A stretch of 64,000 bases of DNA from Tipula vernalis (taxonomy: Eukaryota > Arthropoda > Insecta > Diptera > Tipulidae): positions 190,590,061-190,654,060 of the forward strand of contig OY282560.1 in the NCBI GenBank assembly GCA_958295665.1, given 5' to 3'. Position numbers and translations under genes: made by a program. Of this stretch, positions 11,705 through 23,170 are shown piece by piece (the stretch's first letter is position 1; every line of letters starts with the position of its first letter). The notes under the pieces were generated by a model. The model was not told where the DNA came from, did no database searches, and saw only the letters and a program-made list of their open reading frames with translations.

Positions 11705-14616
11705 CTAATGGCAAACTTGAAACAAACTTTCAACATCCTCCTGCATAAAAAGCCATTCCTTCACCAATATCCCAAAGCGTTTGATTGATTGTTCACTCCG
11801 AATGGCTAACGGTAATTTGTTAAAAAGGAATGGAGCATTTGAAATAAAAAAAATCCTAAAGTACTCTTTGCGAGTGAACGGAATAATACAGGCATTTTTA
11901 TTGCGTAAGTTATACAAGTGAGTTCCCACTATTTTATGCCCACTACGCAAAAAGAAAAGTTTTAAAACTTTATATACATATAAATACCGAAGAGGTAACA
12001 CTTGACTCTTCTTGAATATCGGAAAACAATGGACAGTACGCTTTTGGTTATAAATAATTCTTAAAGCAAATTTCTGTGCAATTATTAAGGACTTAATATT
12101 AGTGACGTAGGTTCCGCCATATACAACAAGACCATACTCAATTTTAGAATTGAAAATTCCATAATATACTTTGAGCAGCACTTCCAATGGACAAATTGTT
12201 CGAAGTAAAGAAAGCTTTCTAAGAGCAAAATTTAAATAACCCTTAACATTATTTATGTGAGATTTAAAATTTAAGCTGCTATCAATAGTTATTCCCAAAT
12301 ATTTAAATTCATGAACAAATTGAATTTTAAAGCAATTATTAGAATCATTAGAACTAGTGCACTTATCATCGTAATAAAACACATTCAAATCTCTAACCAC
12401 TCGTGACCCTATATTGAATATCATGCCTCTAGATTTATCACTTAAACGCATTTGATGATCAGAAAACCAAACGTGCGATACCGCTAAATCGTAATTCATT
12501 TGGCATTCCAGTTCATCGAAACTAACGGCAGAATAAGTCAACGCAATGTCATCAGCGAATGCTACTACTTTCCCATAAAGATTTAAATCGAAAAATGAAT
12601 TGACGTAAATTAAAAAAAGTAATGGACCAAGAACAGAGCCCTGAGGGACACCTGAAAGAATTTCATTGAGATCACTGGTGCAGTCACCTATTATCACTTT
12701 CTGAAATCTGTTTTGAAGGTAAGATTGTAGCCAGTTATAGGTAAATCCTCTAAATCCAATATGCCACAATTGGTTTAATAATTGTAAATGGTTAACAGAG
12801 TCGAAGGCCTTAGATATGTCCAGAAAAAGCACACTCACGAATTTGCCACTATTTAACGAATCATATACCAAGGAAAAAAATTTTAAAAGCGCAGCTTCAG
12901 TACTTAGACCCTTTCTAAAACCATATTGGCAATCACTAAAAAAATTAAAATTTTCCAAGTACGATGTCATACGGATTTTCATCAGTTTTTCAAAAACTTT
13001 TGAAATTGTTGGTAATTGTGAAATTGGGCGATAATTTGTCATACACAATTTATTATTTTTTTTAAACAATGGGATAACATTTGCACATTTTAGGACATTA
13101 GGAAATACACCAGTTGTTACGCTACGATTAAAAATATAAGCTAGTATATAGCATGTATTTAGAGCAGTTCGTTTAAAAACTTTAGAATTGATTCTATCGG
13201 AACCACTGGACTTTTTATTATTTAGTGATGCAATTGTATAAAGTACTTCTTCAGGAGTAATTTCCTGGAATACAAAAGTTTCATCTTGCCACTTAACATA
13301 GCAATGTAAAGCAGAATTACAGTGCAAGCTACTAAATGAACTGATAAAATGACGGTTAAAGATATTGCAAATATCCAAACAATTCGTGATTTCGTTACCA
13401 TCTTCATCAAGTATAGAAGATATTAGTCAGATCTACTAGAATCATCACCTACTAATGAATTAACTATTTTCCATTGTGTTTTGCTATTATTAGAGCAATT
13501 ATCAAAAAGATTCCTATAATAGTTTATACGCTCCGAATTAATCATTACTCTACACGTTTCATTTATTCGCCTAAAACGGTTCAACAGCTTAGAATTCATA
13601 GGGTGTTTTCTAAGTTTTTTGCCCAATTTATTTTTCATGTTCACCAGTGAATGTAGCTTGAGTGACATCCAAGGAGCTATCTTGCGGCTCTTGAAATTAT
13701 TTTCCTTTTGAAATTTACTACTCTCAAAACCAAACTTAAATATCTCCAAGAATTTATTCATTGACATATTGACACAGTTTAACAAGAACACATCATCCCA
13801 CACTTGACACTGCAAAAGATCATTAAAAATATCATAATTAATACACGATACATTAGGACTGGGATCTTTATTTTTCTGATCTATTGAAGCTTTGATTGAG
13901 AGTGTCAATAAAATCGGTGAATGATCGGTAACTTGAAGATTTACTGTTTCACCAAAAATTAATAAATGTTTAGAACTGAACCGGTAAAACGCATGATCAA
14001 TACACGAGGAGCTATTATTTACTACTCGAGTAGGTGAATTAATCAGAGAGCATAGCCCAAAAGACGATAGAGTCATCATATAATTGTCTATTATATTGCT
14101 GGTTGATAAAATATCTATATTGATATCACCAATCAGTAGAAAATTTTTTGATTTGCGAAACTTATTTAGGATCGGAATAATTTCGTTTAAATAGTTATCA
14201 ACAGAGTTTCAATTGTAGCGATAAATACATAAGCTACTAATTAAAAAATCCCCAACAGAGAAATTGGGCTCCATACAGTCAGCAGTTATTATATTATAAT
14301 TAAAAAAATTTACCGTAATAGAATTTTTTACAAACGCCGCTACTCCACCCGCACGATTTATATCATTACAACAACTAAAAAAATTATAACCAGGGATTTT
14401 ATAAAAATGAACTTCATTATTAGTAATCCATATTTCCGTTAAAAAAATAATATCCGGCACAATGGAATAACTAGATAGGTTAACCAGAAGCGAAGTAAAA
14501 TTTGCCCGCATGCTTCTTATATTAAAATGCAACACATAAAATTTTGAAATTTCTGCAGGTTTATTGACATCATCAATTAAATCACCACCACCTTCATGAA
14601 CTACAAATGACATCAA
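11705..14616 (-). pseudogene. LINE ORF2: endonuclease plus reverse transcriptase, frameshifted
   Basis: ORF2 makes the nick and the cDNA in target-primed reverse transcription. The N-terminal endonuclease reads LHFNIRSMRANF, then DIIFLTEIW and YNFF, in 14616-14209, and continues in another frame with the DHSPIL catalytic His block (about 13920). After a second break near 13420, where DEDGNEITN continues into the next frame, a 557-codon RT frame runs 13378-11705. It has NYRPISQLPTISKVFEK, CQYGFRKGLSTE, LFLDISKAFDSVNH (first catalytic Asp), SGVPQGSVLGPLLFLIYVN, and FADD as the active-site box (about 12560). The C-terminal half (KYLGITIDSSLNF onward) is the usual thumb and tail. No RNase H domain is present. 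RT itself is intact; endonuclease coding is broken. Confidence 0.85.
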
Positions 14617-14655
14617 AACAAATTAAAATTAATAAAATTAATACTTTAAATTTCA

Positions 14656-14778
14656 TCAAGAGAGATCTGCTTCATTTAATTTAATACAAGCCGAGTGGTA
14701 TAAAGTGGAACAAACTACACACTTGACTTTAGAATCATCGCGATTAATTTTTGTTGCACAAATTTTACATAAACTCAT
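14656..14778 (-). CDS. LINE ORF1 remnant: 40-residue PHD-like zinc finger
   Basis: An ATG-initiated frame of 40 codons reads MSLCKICATKINRDD, then VKCVVCSTLYHSAC. Cys and His spacing (C-x2-C ... C-x2-C ... H-x2-C) is that of a PHD/RING-type zinc finger. CR1-group LINEs commonly carry a PHD-like finger in ORF1, and it sits just 5' of the endonuclease frame here, so I read it as the stump of ORF1. A full ORF1 would be several hundred residues, so this is truncated, probably by a stop (TGA) right after the finger. Confidence 0.55.
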   Translation of the reverse strand: MSLCKICATKINRDDSKVKCVVCSTLYHSACIKLNEADLS

Positions 14779-14800
14779 TATTTAAATTATTGCACGTATT

Positions 14801-16377
14801 TATTTATGTATTATAATTTTTAATTTAATAACAGTTATTACACCACGAAAATTTTATTAACAAGAGTTTAAATAGCAGTAACCACAGTTATGATGGGTAA
14901 ATTGTTTAGCACAAATTTTATTGATAACGAATTAACTTTATTAATCATAGAATTTTACAATTCATTTTATTGTTTATAATTACCGAGATAATTACAGCAT
15001 TTTCACAATATATCACTTTAATGCGATTTGATTTACTTGAAACCAGTTAAAAATAATTTAAAATATTTAATTTTTGCAATTATTATTATTAATCTGTCCT
15101 CTTCAAAAGACAAAGATAGACTGAATAGATATGAATATCGTTTAAGTAAATCGTTTTCATTTTCTTGTAATAATTGATTTATTTAAACCAAAATATTAAA
15201 AAAAATTCATAACAACAGCATTCTGGTCAAATTAAAATAAAAGCTTACTACGATTCGTTTGGTCATTTAAGTCAATACACATTACATAGATGGCAGTGAT
15301 GGCCGTAAAAATTTGGAAAAATCATACCAAAAATTACCACCTGGGTTTCAAGCTCAAAAATTGTAGGAAAAGCAAAACCAATTCACAAAATATAGGAACG
15401 TGTGATAATTTTGCGATTAAATAATTTTTTTTCGTATTTTTCTGTTACCATTTTAGACATCTTACGTACGCTATTAAAACTAAAGATAAATTTAGCAAGT
15501 ATTATTTTAATTTGTCAGAGCCAACTTTGATTTATTTTTCAAAATGAAAGTTCGAAAAAATATATTTTAGAAATAATTTAATTTTAATATTTCTGCAATT
15601 AATATTTACTTAATACCAATATTTCCTTCTTGTATATTGTTCTTAAAGATATGTAGAAAACTTTTATATAAACATTTTATAATATTTTTGCTTTTCTCAT
15701 TGAAAAACTTGAAGCTAAAAAACACCATTTTTAATATGGATTCCTATGGAAATCAGTGAAAAGTTATACCACTAAAAAAGCTTCTAAAAAATACGTCATT
15801 AAGATTATGGCTCTATACTCTAGAAGGCTCTGCCATTTCACAAAATTGAACTTTATTCTAGAAGCTCTGAAGTAATTATTAGTTCAGTAGAATTGCGGAT
15901 AAGGGAAATTGTTGGTAGAAAGGTATTTACTAGCTGGTATATCCGTTGCCCGGATACGAAATATTTATGGAGTTAAAAATATCAACTTTAGCGACGAGTG
16001 AAAGTTTATGAATGAAAAAGACATTTCTGCCATTTTTCTGAAAATGTATTTACTAATTGCTTTTTATTTTTTTGTTTTAATACAAATTGTAACATAATAT
16101 GGATTTATCTCACAAGGGTGAAGTTTTATTAAAATTGGTTACTAAATTCTTAAACTGTCTATGTATTAGTAAGGGAACCAACTCCTTCTCTAATGTTTAT
16201 TCATTTAAAAAATCTACTAAGTATGTATAATCAATTATTTTAGTTAAACACAAATTTAAAATAATTTTCTGTCATATTGTTACGTCAATCTAATATCATA
16301 TGGTTAATATTTATTTTTGACACAATAACCAAATAAGAACACATCTACAAAGTACCTACATAAATTTTAAAAACCTT
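14801..16377. other. AT-rich DNA without recognisable genes
   Basis: No reading frame of note, inverted repeat or tandem repeat was identified in this AT-rich interval between the LINE and the palindrome. Confidence 0.4.
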
Positions 16378-17159
16378 AAATGATTTTTTTCGGCTTTTTA
16401 TAGACACAAATATATTACTGAAAATGGCATTCACAAAATTTTCGATTAGTTAATCCGAAACCAAATCAATAGGCCAATTATTTATAATATATCTAGCCAA
16501 AAAAAGTAGAAATATCAATCCCCTGCGTACTTTACCCCAAGAGTTAGACAAAGTATATAAACCTGAACGAAAAATTAAAACTTTCCTTGAGCTCATTTTG
16601 TTGGTAGTTTGGTTTCGTACTGAAAACGTTGGTCGTCTCGTCAGGTAGCTACGATCAAACTACAAAAACACAATTCCTACTTAGCACAGATCAGTACGTA
16701 CGTACTGATTTAGCGAATTTTATTTACAAAATCAAAAGAGTCCTGTTTCTCATTGTGTGGTCATAAACACACACAAATGAGGGTTTTCCTTGAGTTTTTT
16801 GATTTAGTGAATATAATTCGCTAAATCAGTACGTACGTACTTGACACTATCTGTGTTAAGTAGGAATTGTATTTTTGTAGTTTGGTCGTAGCTACCTGAT
16901 AAGTAGACCAACTTTTTCAGTACGAAACCAATCTACCAACCCATTGAACTCAAGGAAAGTTTTAATTTTTTGTTCAGGTTTATATACTTGGTATAATTCT
17001 TGGAGTAAAGTACGTAGGGGATTGATATTTTTACTTTTTTTGGATAGATTATGAATAATTGGCCTATTGACTTTGTTTCTGATTAACCAATTGAAAATCT
17101 TGTGAATGACATTTTCACTAATATATTTCTGTCTATAAAAAGCCGAAAAAAAATCATTT
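16378..17159. repeat. Near-perfect 780-bp palindrome (fold-back element)
   Basis: The left arm (16378 to about 16725) and right arm (about 16811-17159) are inverted copies with scattered mismatches. Outer ends read AAATGATTTTTTTCGGC and its complement, and both arms include CGGCTTTTTATAGACA, CCTTGAG, and TAGCTAC-type segments. The inner ends carry the self-complementary AGTACGTACGTACT and GATTTAGCGAATT. Pairing continues loosely into the centre (about 16768), leaving a very small loop. There is no coding frame. It looks like a fold-back or MITE-type insertion; a clear target duplication was not seen. Confidence 0.82.
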
Positions 17160-17786
17160 GATAAACAGACATACTTCTCTTAAACTTCATAATAATAAGC
17201 TGAATATTTATTATGAGCAGTTAAAAAACAAAGAAAATTATTTGTCACAATTCATGGCCAACAAATATCTAGAGGTTAAACGCAATATTCTGTGGATCTG
17301 ATCTTAGTGGTTTTGCCGATTGGCCTAGGAGCAATTCCAGTATTGGTAGAAAAAACATCCCTTATTTTTGCGGATCGTCAGTGGTTGAAAGCTTTGTTTG
17401 ATTCCATATCGTTCCCAAACAAAATTAGATTAATAAAAAGTTCTGCAGGTTTGATTCTAGTGAATAAGGGATTTGTACATCTTTATATATGTAACTAATT
17501 GGCAAAATCTCTAGAATCAAAATTAAAGAGTTTAATACAAAGCAGTAATTCAAATTTGTAGTTAAGTAATTTTACACAAGCGTTACAATTTGTGTTTGAT
17601 CATACTTAATTTATGAATTCGTCAACTTGCCTAAATGTGGAAAATCTATTAATGGAACTCGTTGAAACTGAAGTGTTAAAAGCTTCTACTGTCAAATCTA
17701 TCTTCTTTTTTCACTAGTTCTAAAAATAAAAGTCGTATGCAAATAAAAGAACGTAATCTCGGTCAAATTCTGATCTTAGACATGAT
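17160..17786. other. AT-rich DNA, no gene seen
   Basis: Only short frames are present, such as 68 codons at 17292, with no family resemblance. The left boundary of the Tc1-like element lies at its right end. Confidence 0.4.
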
Positions 17787-17788
17787 TA

Positions 17789-18122
17789 CAGTGCTGGTAA
17801 AAAAAAAATTGGGCAAACAAATTTATTGCAAATTGGAGTATTATTTTGCTAAAATTACAAAACTTTTGAAAGAAATTGGTTTATTGTTTCATTTTAAATA
17901 CATGTATGACGTAATTTTTTGAAAAAAAAATTGACCTGCAATTTAGGGGTAAAACACCGAAAATGCCAAAATATTCAAAATACGTTGATTGGTGATAAAG
18001 TAATGTAATAAATTAAACACTTATTTTTTATTTTTTTGTTTGTTTTTTATTGATTTATAGAAGTTCAATCTTTCATATTAATATTTCGTTGGACCGCCTT
18101 TTGCTATTATTACACCGATACA
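17789..18122 (+). repeat. Left long TIR of the Tc1-like element
   Basis: These 334 bases match the inverse of 19377-19709 nearly throughout. The outer end is CAGTGCTGGTAAA. The inner end is the inverse of the last transposase codons (antisense of KAKGGPTKY), so this arm contains a duplicate, inverted piece of coding sequence. Confidence 0.88.
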
Positions 18123-18236
18123 ACCCCCCAACTGATGTGCAAAAAAATTGGGCAAGCAATTATTTTTTTTTACGCCTACCGTTCTTGGCCGTCATTAGGG
18201 TGCAGATGTTTTATTGCCTGTAATTTATTTTTTGAG

Positions 18237-18244
18237 TATAAATA
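18237..18244 (+). promoter_or_regulatory. Probable TATA box of the Tc1-like transposase
   Basis: TATAAATA lies 80 bp before the transposase ATG (18324) and just inside the left TIR, the expected position of a core promoter in this type of element. No experimental support. Confidence 0.45.
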
Positions 18245-18323
18245 GTGCATATTTTGTAAGATTTAGTTATTCTGTAAGTGATCCTAGACAAATAAAGAAT
18301 AAAGTGCAATTTTAGTTAAAAAA

Positions 18324-19422
18324 ATGGGAAAAGTTAGTGACCAGTGTCAAAGCAATATGTTGATTTTGGCGCGAGAAAATTTAACCACGCGTGAAATAGG
18401 TGAAAGATTAAACATTCCTAAAAGTACTGTCGCATGGAATATTAAAAAAAATCGAGAGATGGGCGGTACAGATAGAAAGAAAGGCTCTGGAAGGCCCAGA
18501 AAGACAACGCCAGTGGAAGATCGTTTTATACTATTACAAAGTCGTCGGAACCGTTTTAAAACTTCATCGGACATAAGACAGGATCTTAAGCAAACAACGG
18601 GAAAAAAAATTCAGCCGGCTTAGTGAGAAAAACACTTGTTAAAGCTGGTTTGAGAGCACTTAAACCAGTTCAGAAGCCTGAGTTCACATTACTAGTGAAA
18701 AAAAAAACGTTTTCTATGGGCCCAGGAGCATGTTAATTGGACTCTATAGATGTGGAATGATGTGATTTTCTCCGATGAATCAAAATTCAAGCTGCATGTT
18801 GGAGATGGAAGAATTCTCATAAGGAGAAAACCTGGCGAGAGACTTAGCAACGAATATCTTTTAAGACTTCCACCGAAAAAGAAGGAGTTATGGTCTGGGG
18901 ATGATTTTCTGGTCGATTGTGCTTTCTTAGTTCCAGCGTTACAGCAGCTGTTTATCTGCAGGTCCTTCAGAACGAATTTGAGCCTTCTGCGTTAAAGCAT
19001 TTTGGCGAGACTTGCAAATTTATTTTTCAACAGGACAACGCTCCGTGCCATACCGCCAAAATTGTGAGTTATTAATTTTCAATTGTAGATAGACAAATTG
19101 GCTTTTAGATAAACATAAATAATTTGTTAAAAACTAGTTTTTTTCTTATCTCTTCATTTAAAGGTAAAAAAGTACTTCGAAGAAGCATCGATGTGTTGAG
19201 CTGGCCCCCGTATAGCCCAGACTTAAATCCAATTGAAAATATTTGGTCTATAATGAAGCTAGAAGTAGCAAGGAAGCGCCCAGAATCGATTGAAGCTTTA
19301 AAAAGTTTGTTGATGATGATTGGGGATCCATATCTCCTGCGACTTTGAAAAATTTATCAAATTCAATGAATCGGAGGTGTATCGCTGTAATAAAAGCAAA
19401 AGGCGGTCCAACAAAATATTAA
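18324..19422 (+). pseudogene. Tc1-like transposase (DD34E), broken
   Basis: The protein would cut and paste the element at TA sites. From the ATG, the N-terminal paired-like helix-turn-helix is clear (LTTREIGERLNIPKSTV) and is followed by the GRPRKTT hinge (18324-18600). A frameshift near 18605 leads to GLVRKTLVKAGLRALKP, another near 18705 to RFLWAQEHVNWTL, and an in-frame TAG stands at 18747. Catalytic blocks are VIFSDESKF (first Asp), FQQDNAPCHTA (second Asp, about 19030-19055) and SPDLNPIENIW (Glu, about 19216-19250). A GT...AG intron-like segment (19064-19163) lies between the second and third blocks, with one more shift after it. The C-terminus KGGPTKY stops at 19422, within the right TIR. 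At least four lesions make it non-functional. Confidence 0.88.
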
Positions 19423-19709
19423 TATGAAAGATTGAACTTCTATAAATCAACAAAAAACAAAAAAAAATAAAAAATAAGTGTTTAATTTATTACATTACTT
19501 TATCACCAATCAACGTATTTTGAATATTTTGGCATTTTTCGATGTTTTGCCCCTAAATTGCAGGTCAATTTTTTTTTCAAAAAATTACGTCATACATGTA
19601 TTTAAAATGAAACAATAAACCAATTGCTTTCAAAAGTTTTGTAATTTTAGCAAAATAATACTCCAATTTGCAATAAATTTGTTTGCCCAATTTTTTTTTA
19701 CCAGCACTG
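19377..19709 (-). repeat. Right long TIR of the Tc1-like element
   Basis: This is the inverted partner of 17789-18122. Its first 46 bases (19377-19422) are the last 15 codons and the stop of the transposase gene. Confidence 0.88.
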
Positions 19710-19711
19710 TA

Positions 19712-20224
19712 TCTTCCGAATAGGTTTTAACGCCAATAGTCTCGGTAAAATCTTAAGTTTCGTAAAGCAGCCAATTTATATCAAAATGTTTGTCCTAGCC
19801 TGTGCCGCCTTTATTATTACATCATAGAGTTAATTTTGAAGTATCTATTGGATACCGATTTAAACAAAAATATACCGTTCCAAACAAAAATGTCGGTTTC
19901 ATGTTGACCTAGCTTTATCACGGTTTTATTGAATAAAACATAATTATTTTGGTTTTATTATTTTCTTAATGTGATATTTTTTTTTTTTTGAAATTAAAAT
20001 CACCTTTTTAAAATTTCTAGCAAACACAAATTAAAATTATAATCTAAAAACTGCTTTTAAATCCTGTTTTTGGGCCTACGTGACTTGTGAATCTTCTTTC
20101 ATCTCTATTTTATTTTTTCTTGTCATTTATATAAAAAAACGGGTGTGGTCCCGGCCCCTTGTTTTGTATAAAAACGAGAAATACAAAAGTAAAGGAAAAG
20201 AATAGTTTGTTGACAATCTAATGA
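19712..20224. other. AT-rich DNA, no gene seen
   Basis: No family-level reading frame or repeat was recognised here; there is a 14-bp T run at about 19977. Confidence 0.4.
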
Positions 20225-20385
20225 ATGTGTATGGGGTTATGATTTCGGCCCAGAAATACCAGCATAGACACAAACTGGCCCATAGCCATATCACAAGTTA
20301 TTATTTATCCACTTACTCATTCAAACCATTGTGATCTGTTAACAAAGCGCTGGATACTCCTGTCGTCCATTCTTCTGAGTGTGTA
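20225..20385 (-). mobile_element. Short fragment of a LOA-type LINE 3' region
   Basis: The segment is similar to 46820-46950, near the 3' end of the second LOA copy. Shared blocks are CCATAGCCATA, TACTCATTCA/AACTCATTGA and GGATACTCCTG(A/T)CGTCCAT, in the same order and spacing. No coding is preserved and no TTAGG tail is present at this copy's edge. Confidence 0.5.
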
Positions 20386-20708
20386 TGTGTAAAATGATAT
20401 TTATTACGAAATAACAATGAGGTCGTAAAATTTGTTGTGGCCATTTTTTTCGTTTAGTAAAAAGGGGTTGTACCGTACTTTTATATTTCGAATCCTTCTA
20501 ATCTATTCATTTCGAGCCCTTTTCGTATTCAGTGTAATAACTGTAAGTATATGCTGATGTCACTGTAATTATGGTTTTGTGCCGTCAAGTGTTGTGCATA
20601 TTTCAAGAAAATTTTTAGTTTTCCGATTTCTTTAACACGTTCTGTAAATCTAAATATAAAACATCTGCAAATTTGCCGGATATACAATTTGGGAAAATCA
20701 TCCAAATC

Positions 20709-22785
20709 TACATCCACATCCACATTCACATCCACATCCACATCCACATCCACATCCACATCCACATCCACATCCACATCCACATCCACATCCACATCCA
20801 CATCCACATCCACATCCACATCCACATCCACATCCACATCCACATCCACATCCACATCCACATCCACATCCACATCCACATCCACATCCACATCCACATC
20901 CACATCCACATCCACATCCACATCCACATCCACATCCACATCCACATCCACATCCACATCCACATCCACATCCACATCCACATCCACATCCACATCCACA
21001 TCCACATCCACATCCACATCCACATCCACATCCACATCCACATCCACATCCACATCCACATCCACATCCACATCCACATCCACATCCACATCCACATCCA
21101 CATCCACATCCACATCCACATCCACATCCACATCCACATCCACATCCACATCCACATCCACATCCACATCCACATCCACATCCACATCCACATCCACATC
21201 CACATCCACATCCACATCCACATCCACATCCACATCCACATCCACATCCACATCCACATCCACATCCACATCCACATCCACATCCACATCCACATCCACA
21301 TCCACATCCACATCCACATCCACATCCACATCCACATCCACATCCACATCCACATCCACATCCACATCCACATCCACATCCACATCCACATCCACATCCA
21401 CATCCACATCCACATCCACATCCACATCCACATCCACATCCACATCCACATCCACATCCACATCCACATCCACATCCACATCCACATCCACATCCACATC
21501 CACATCCACATCCACATCCACATCCACATCCACATCCACATCCACATCCACATCCACATCCACATCCACATCCACATCCACATCCACATCCACATCCACA
21601 TCCACATCCACATCCACATCCACATCCACATCCACATCCACATCCACATCCACATCCACATCCACATCCACATCCACATCCACATCCACATCCACATCCA
21701 CATCCACATCCACATCCACATCCACATCCACATCCACATCCACATCCACACCCACACCCACATCCACATCCACATCCACATCCACATCCACATCCACATC
21801 CACATCCACATCCACATCCACATCCACATCCACATCCACATCCACATCCACATCCACATCCACATCCACATCCACATCCACATCCACATCCACATCCACA
21901 TCCACATCCACATCCACATCCACATCCACATCTACATCCACATCCACATCCACATCCACATCCACATCTACATCCACATCCACATCCACATCCACATCCA
22001 CATCCACATCCACATCCACATCCACATCCACATCCACATCCACATCCACATCCACATCCACATCCACATCCACATCCACATCCACATCCACATCCACATC
22101 CACATCCACATCCACATCCACATCCACATCCACATCCACATCCACATCCACATCCACATCCACATCCACATCCACATCCACATCCACATCCACATCCACA
22201 TCCACATCCACATCCACATCCACATCCACATCCACATCCACATCCACATCCACATTCACATCCACATCCACATCCACATCCACATCCACATCCACATCCA
22301 CATCCACATCCACATCCACATCCACATCCACATCCACATCCACATCCACATCCACAATCACATCCACATCCACATCCACATCCACATCCACATCCACATC
22401 CACATCCACATCCACATCCACATCCACATCCACATCCACATCCACATCCACATCCACATCCACATCCACATCCACATCCACATCCACATCCACATCTACA
22501 TCCACATCCACATCCACATCCACATCCACATCCACATCCACATCCACATCCACATCCACATCCACATCCACATCCACTCCACATCCACATCCACATCCAC
22601 ATCCACATCCACATCCACATCCACATCCACATCCACATCCACATCCACATCCACATCCACATCCACATCCACATCCACATCCACATCCACATCCATATCC
22701 ACATCCACATCCACATCCACATCCACATCCACATCCACATCCACATCCACATCCACATCCACATCCACATCCACATCCACATCCA
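20709..22785 (+). repeat. Hexanucleotide microsatellite (CCACAT)n, about 2.08 kb
   Basis: About 346 tandem copies of CCACAT (GATGTG on the other strand) run with only a handful of single-base variants, for example ACATTC near 20725 and 22255, CCCACACCC at about 21750, TCTACA at about 21930, 21967 and 22495, CAATCA at about 22355, and CATATC at 22693. A single-base loss at about 22577 (CCACTCCACA) shifts the phase of the last 210 bp. No stop codon exists in the hexamer on either strand, so long repetitive frames cross it. They are an artefact of the repeat and not genes. Confidence 0.98.
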
Positions 22786-22871
22786 TTTCTGCGAATACAA
22801 TTTAATAGAAAGTCTAAGAATATAGATAAGTACTCAGAATTCATTCAATTATTTATGTCACTTGTTCTATT

Positions 22872-23170
22872 ATGAACCCCGCTCTCGATGATTTGATGAA
22901 ATTTCACTACCTCAAAGGTTATCTTAAGACTGTGAGGCAGAACAAACTGTTTCGCTTCTCGAAACAACAACCGATCATTATACAAAGCCAATCGAATTTT
23001 TAAACGACAGATATTATAATAACAGGATTCTCTGTAAGGGTCATTGTCATAAATTTTTTAAGTTCAAACCAATTTCCAAGGCATCAGTCTCATCCTGGAA
23101 TGATGAAGCATCAGCAACAAGACTTTCTACTTTTGATGAAATAATGGGCTTTCTCAATATAAGGCGCCAT
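22872..23170 (+). pseudogene. BEL/Pao gag (DUF1759-type) fragment
   Basis: Broken frames read PALDDLMKFHYLKGYLK, then FLNDRYYNNRILCKGHCHKF, then FKPISKASVSSWNDEA and STFDEIMGFLNIRR. The order KFxYLxxxLK, ERYxNxR, a P(I/V)(S/T)K segment and FxEixxFLxxR is that of the DUF1759 gag region of BEL/Pao retrotransposons, of which an intact example lies at 33327-38570. No PBS, LTR or pol follows. It directly abuts the hexamer array. Confidence 0.6.

Larger units (their letters stand above)
11251..14800 (-). mobile_element. CR1-like non-LTR retrotransposon (LINE), minus strand
   Basis: On the minus strand the order is a zinc-finger ORF1 remnant (14778-14656), apurinic endonuclease (14616 to about 13900), reverse transcriptase (13378-11705), about 420 bp of 3' untranslated sequence, and a poly-A tail. 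The tail is the T run at about 11251-11284 on the plus strand. Two frame breaks (about 14209 and about 13420) inactivate ORF2. The 5' limit is uncertain because ORF1 is almost absent. The class (CR1/Daphne-like within the jockey superfamily) is inferred from EN+RT order, absence of RNase H and the PHD-like finger. Confidence 0.78.
17787..19711 (+). mobile_element. Tc1-like DNA transposon with long TIRs
   Basis: The element runs from CAGTGCTGGTAAA at 17789 to TTTACCAGCACTG at 19709 and is flanked by TA on both sides (17787-17788 and 19710-19711), the TA target of Tc1/mariner insertion. CAGTGCTGG is a typical Tc1 terminus. Inverted repeats are about 333 bp, far longer than the 20-50 bp of many Tc1 elements. 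The single gene inside is a DD34E transposase, now broken. Complete ends with a dead gene mean it could be mobilised only in trans. Confidence 0.9.

Noticed and set aside
20709..22785. A CRISPR array
   Set aside because: The array has no spacers, and the sequence context is eukaryotic.
20529..22875. Very long open frames in five or six frames encoding dipeptide repeats
   Set aside because: They are a consequence of a stop-free hexamer repeat. No start context, domain or non-repeat core supports a gene.
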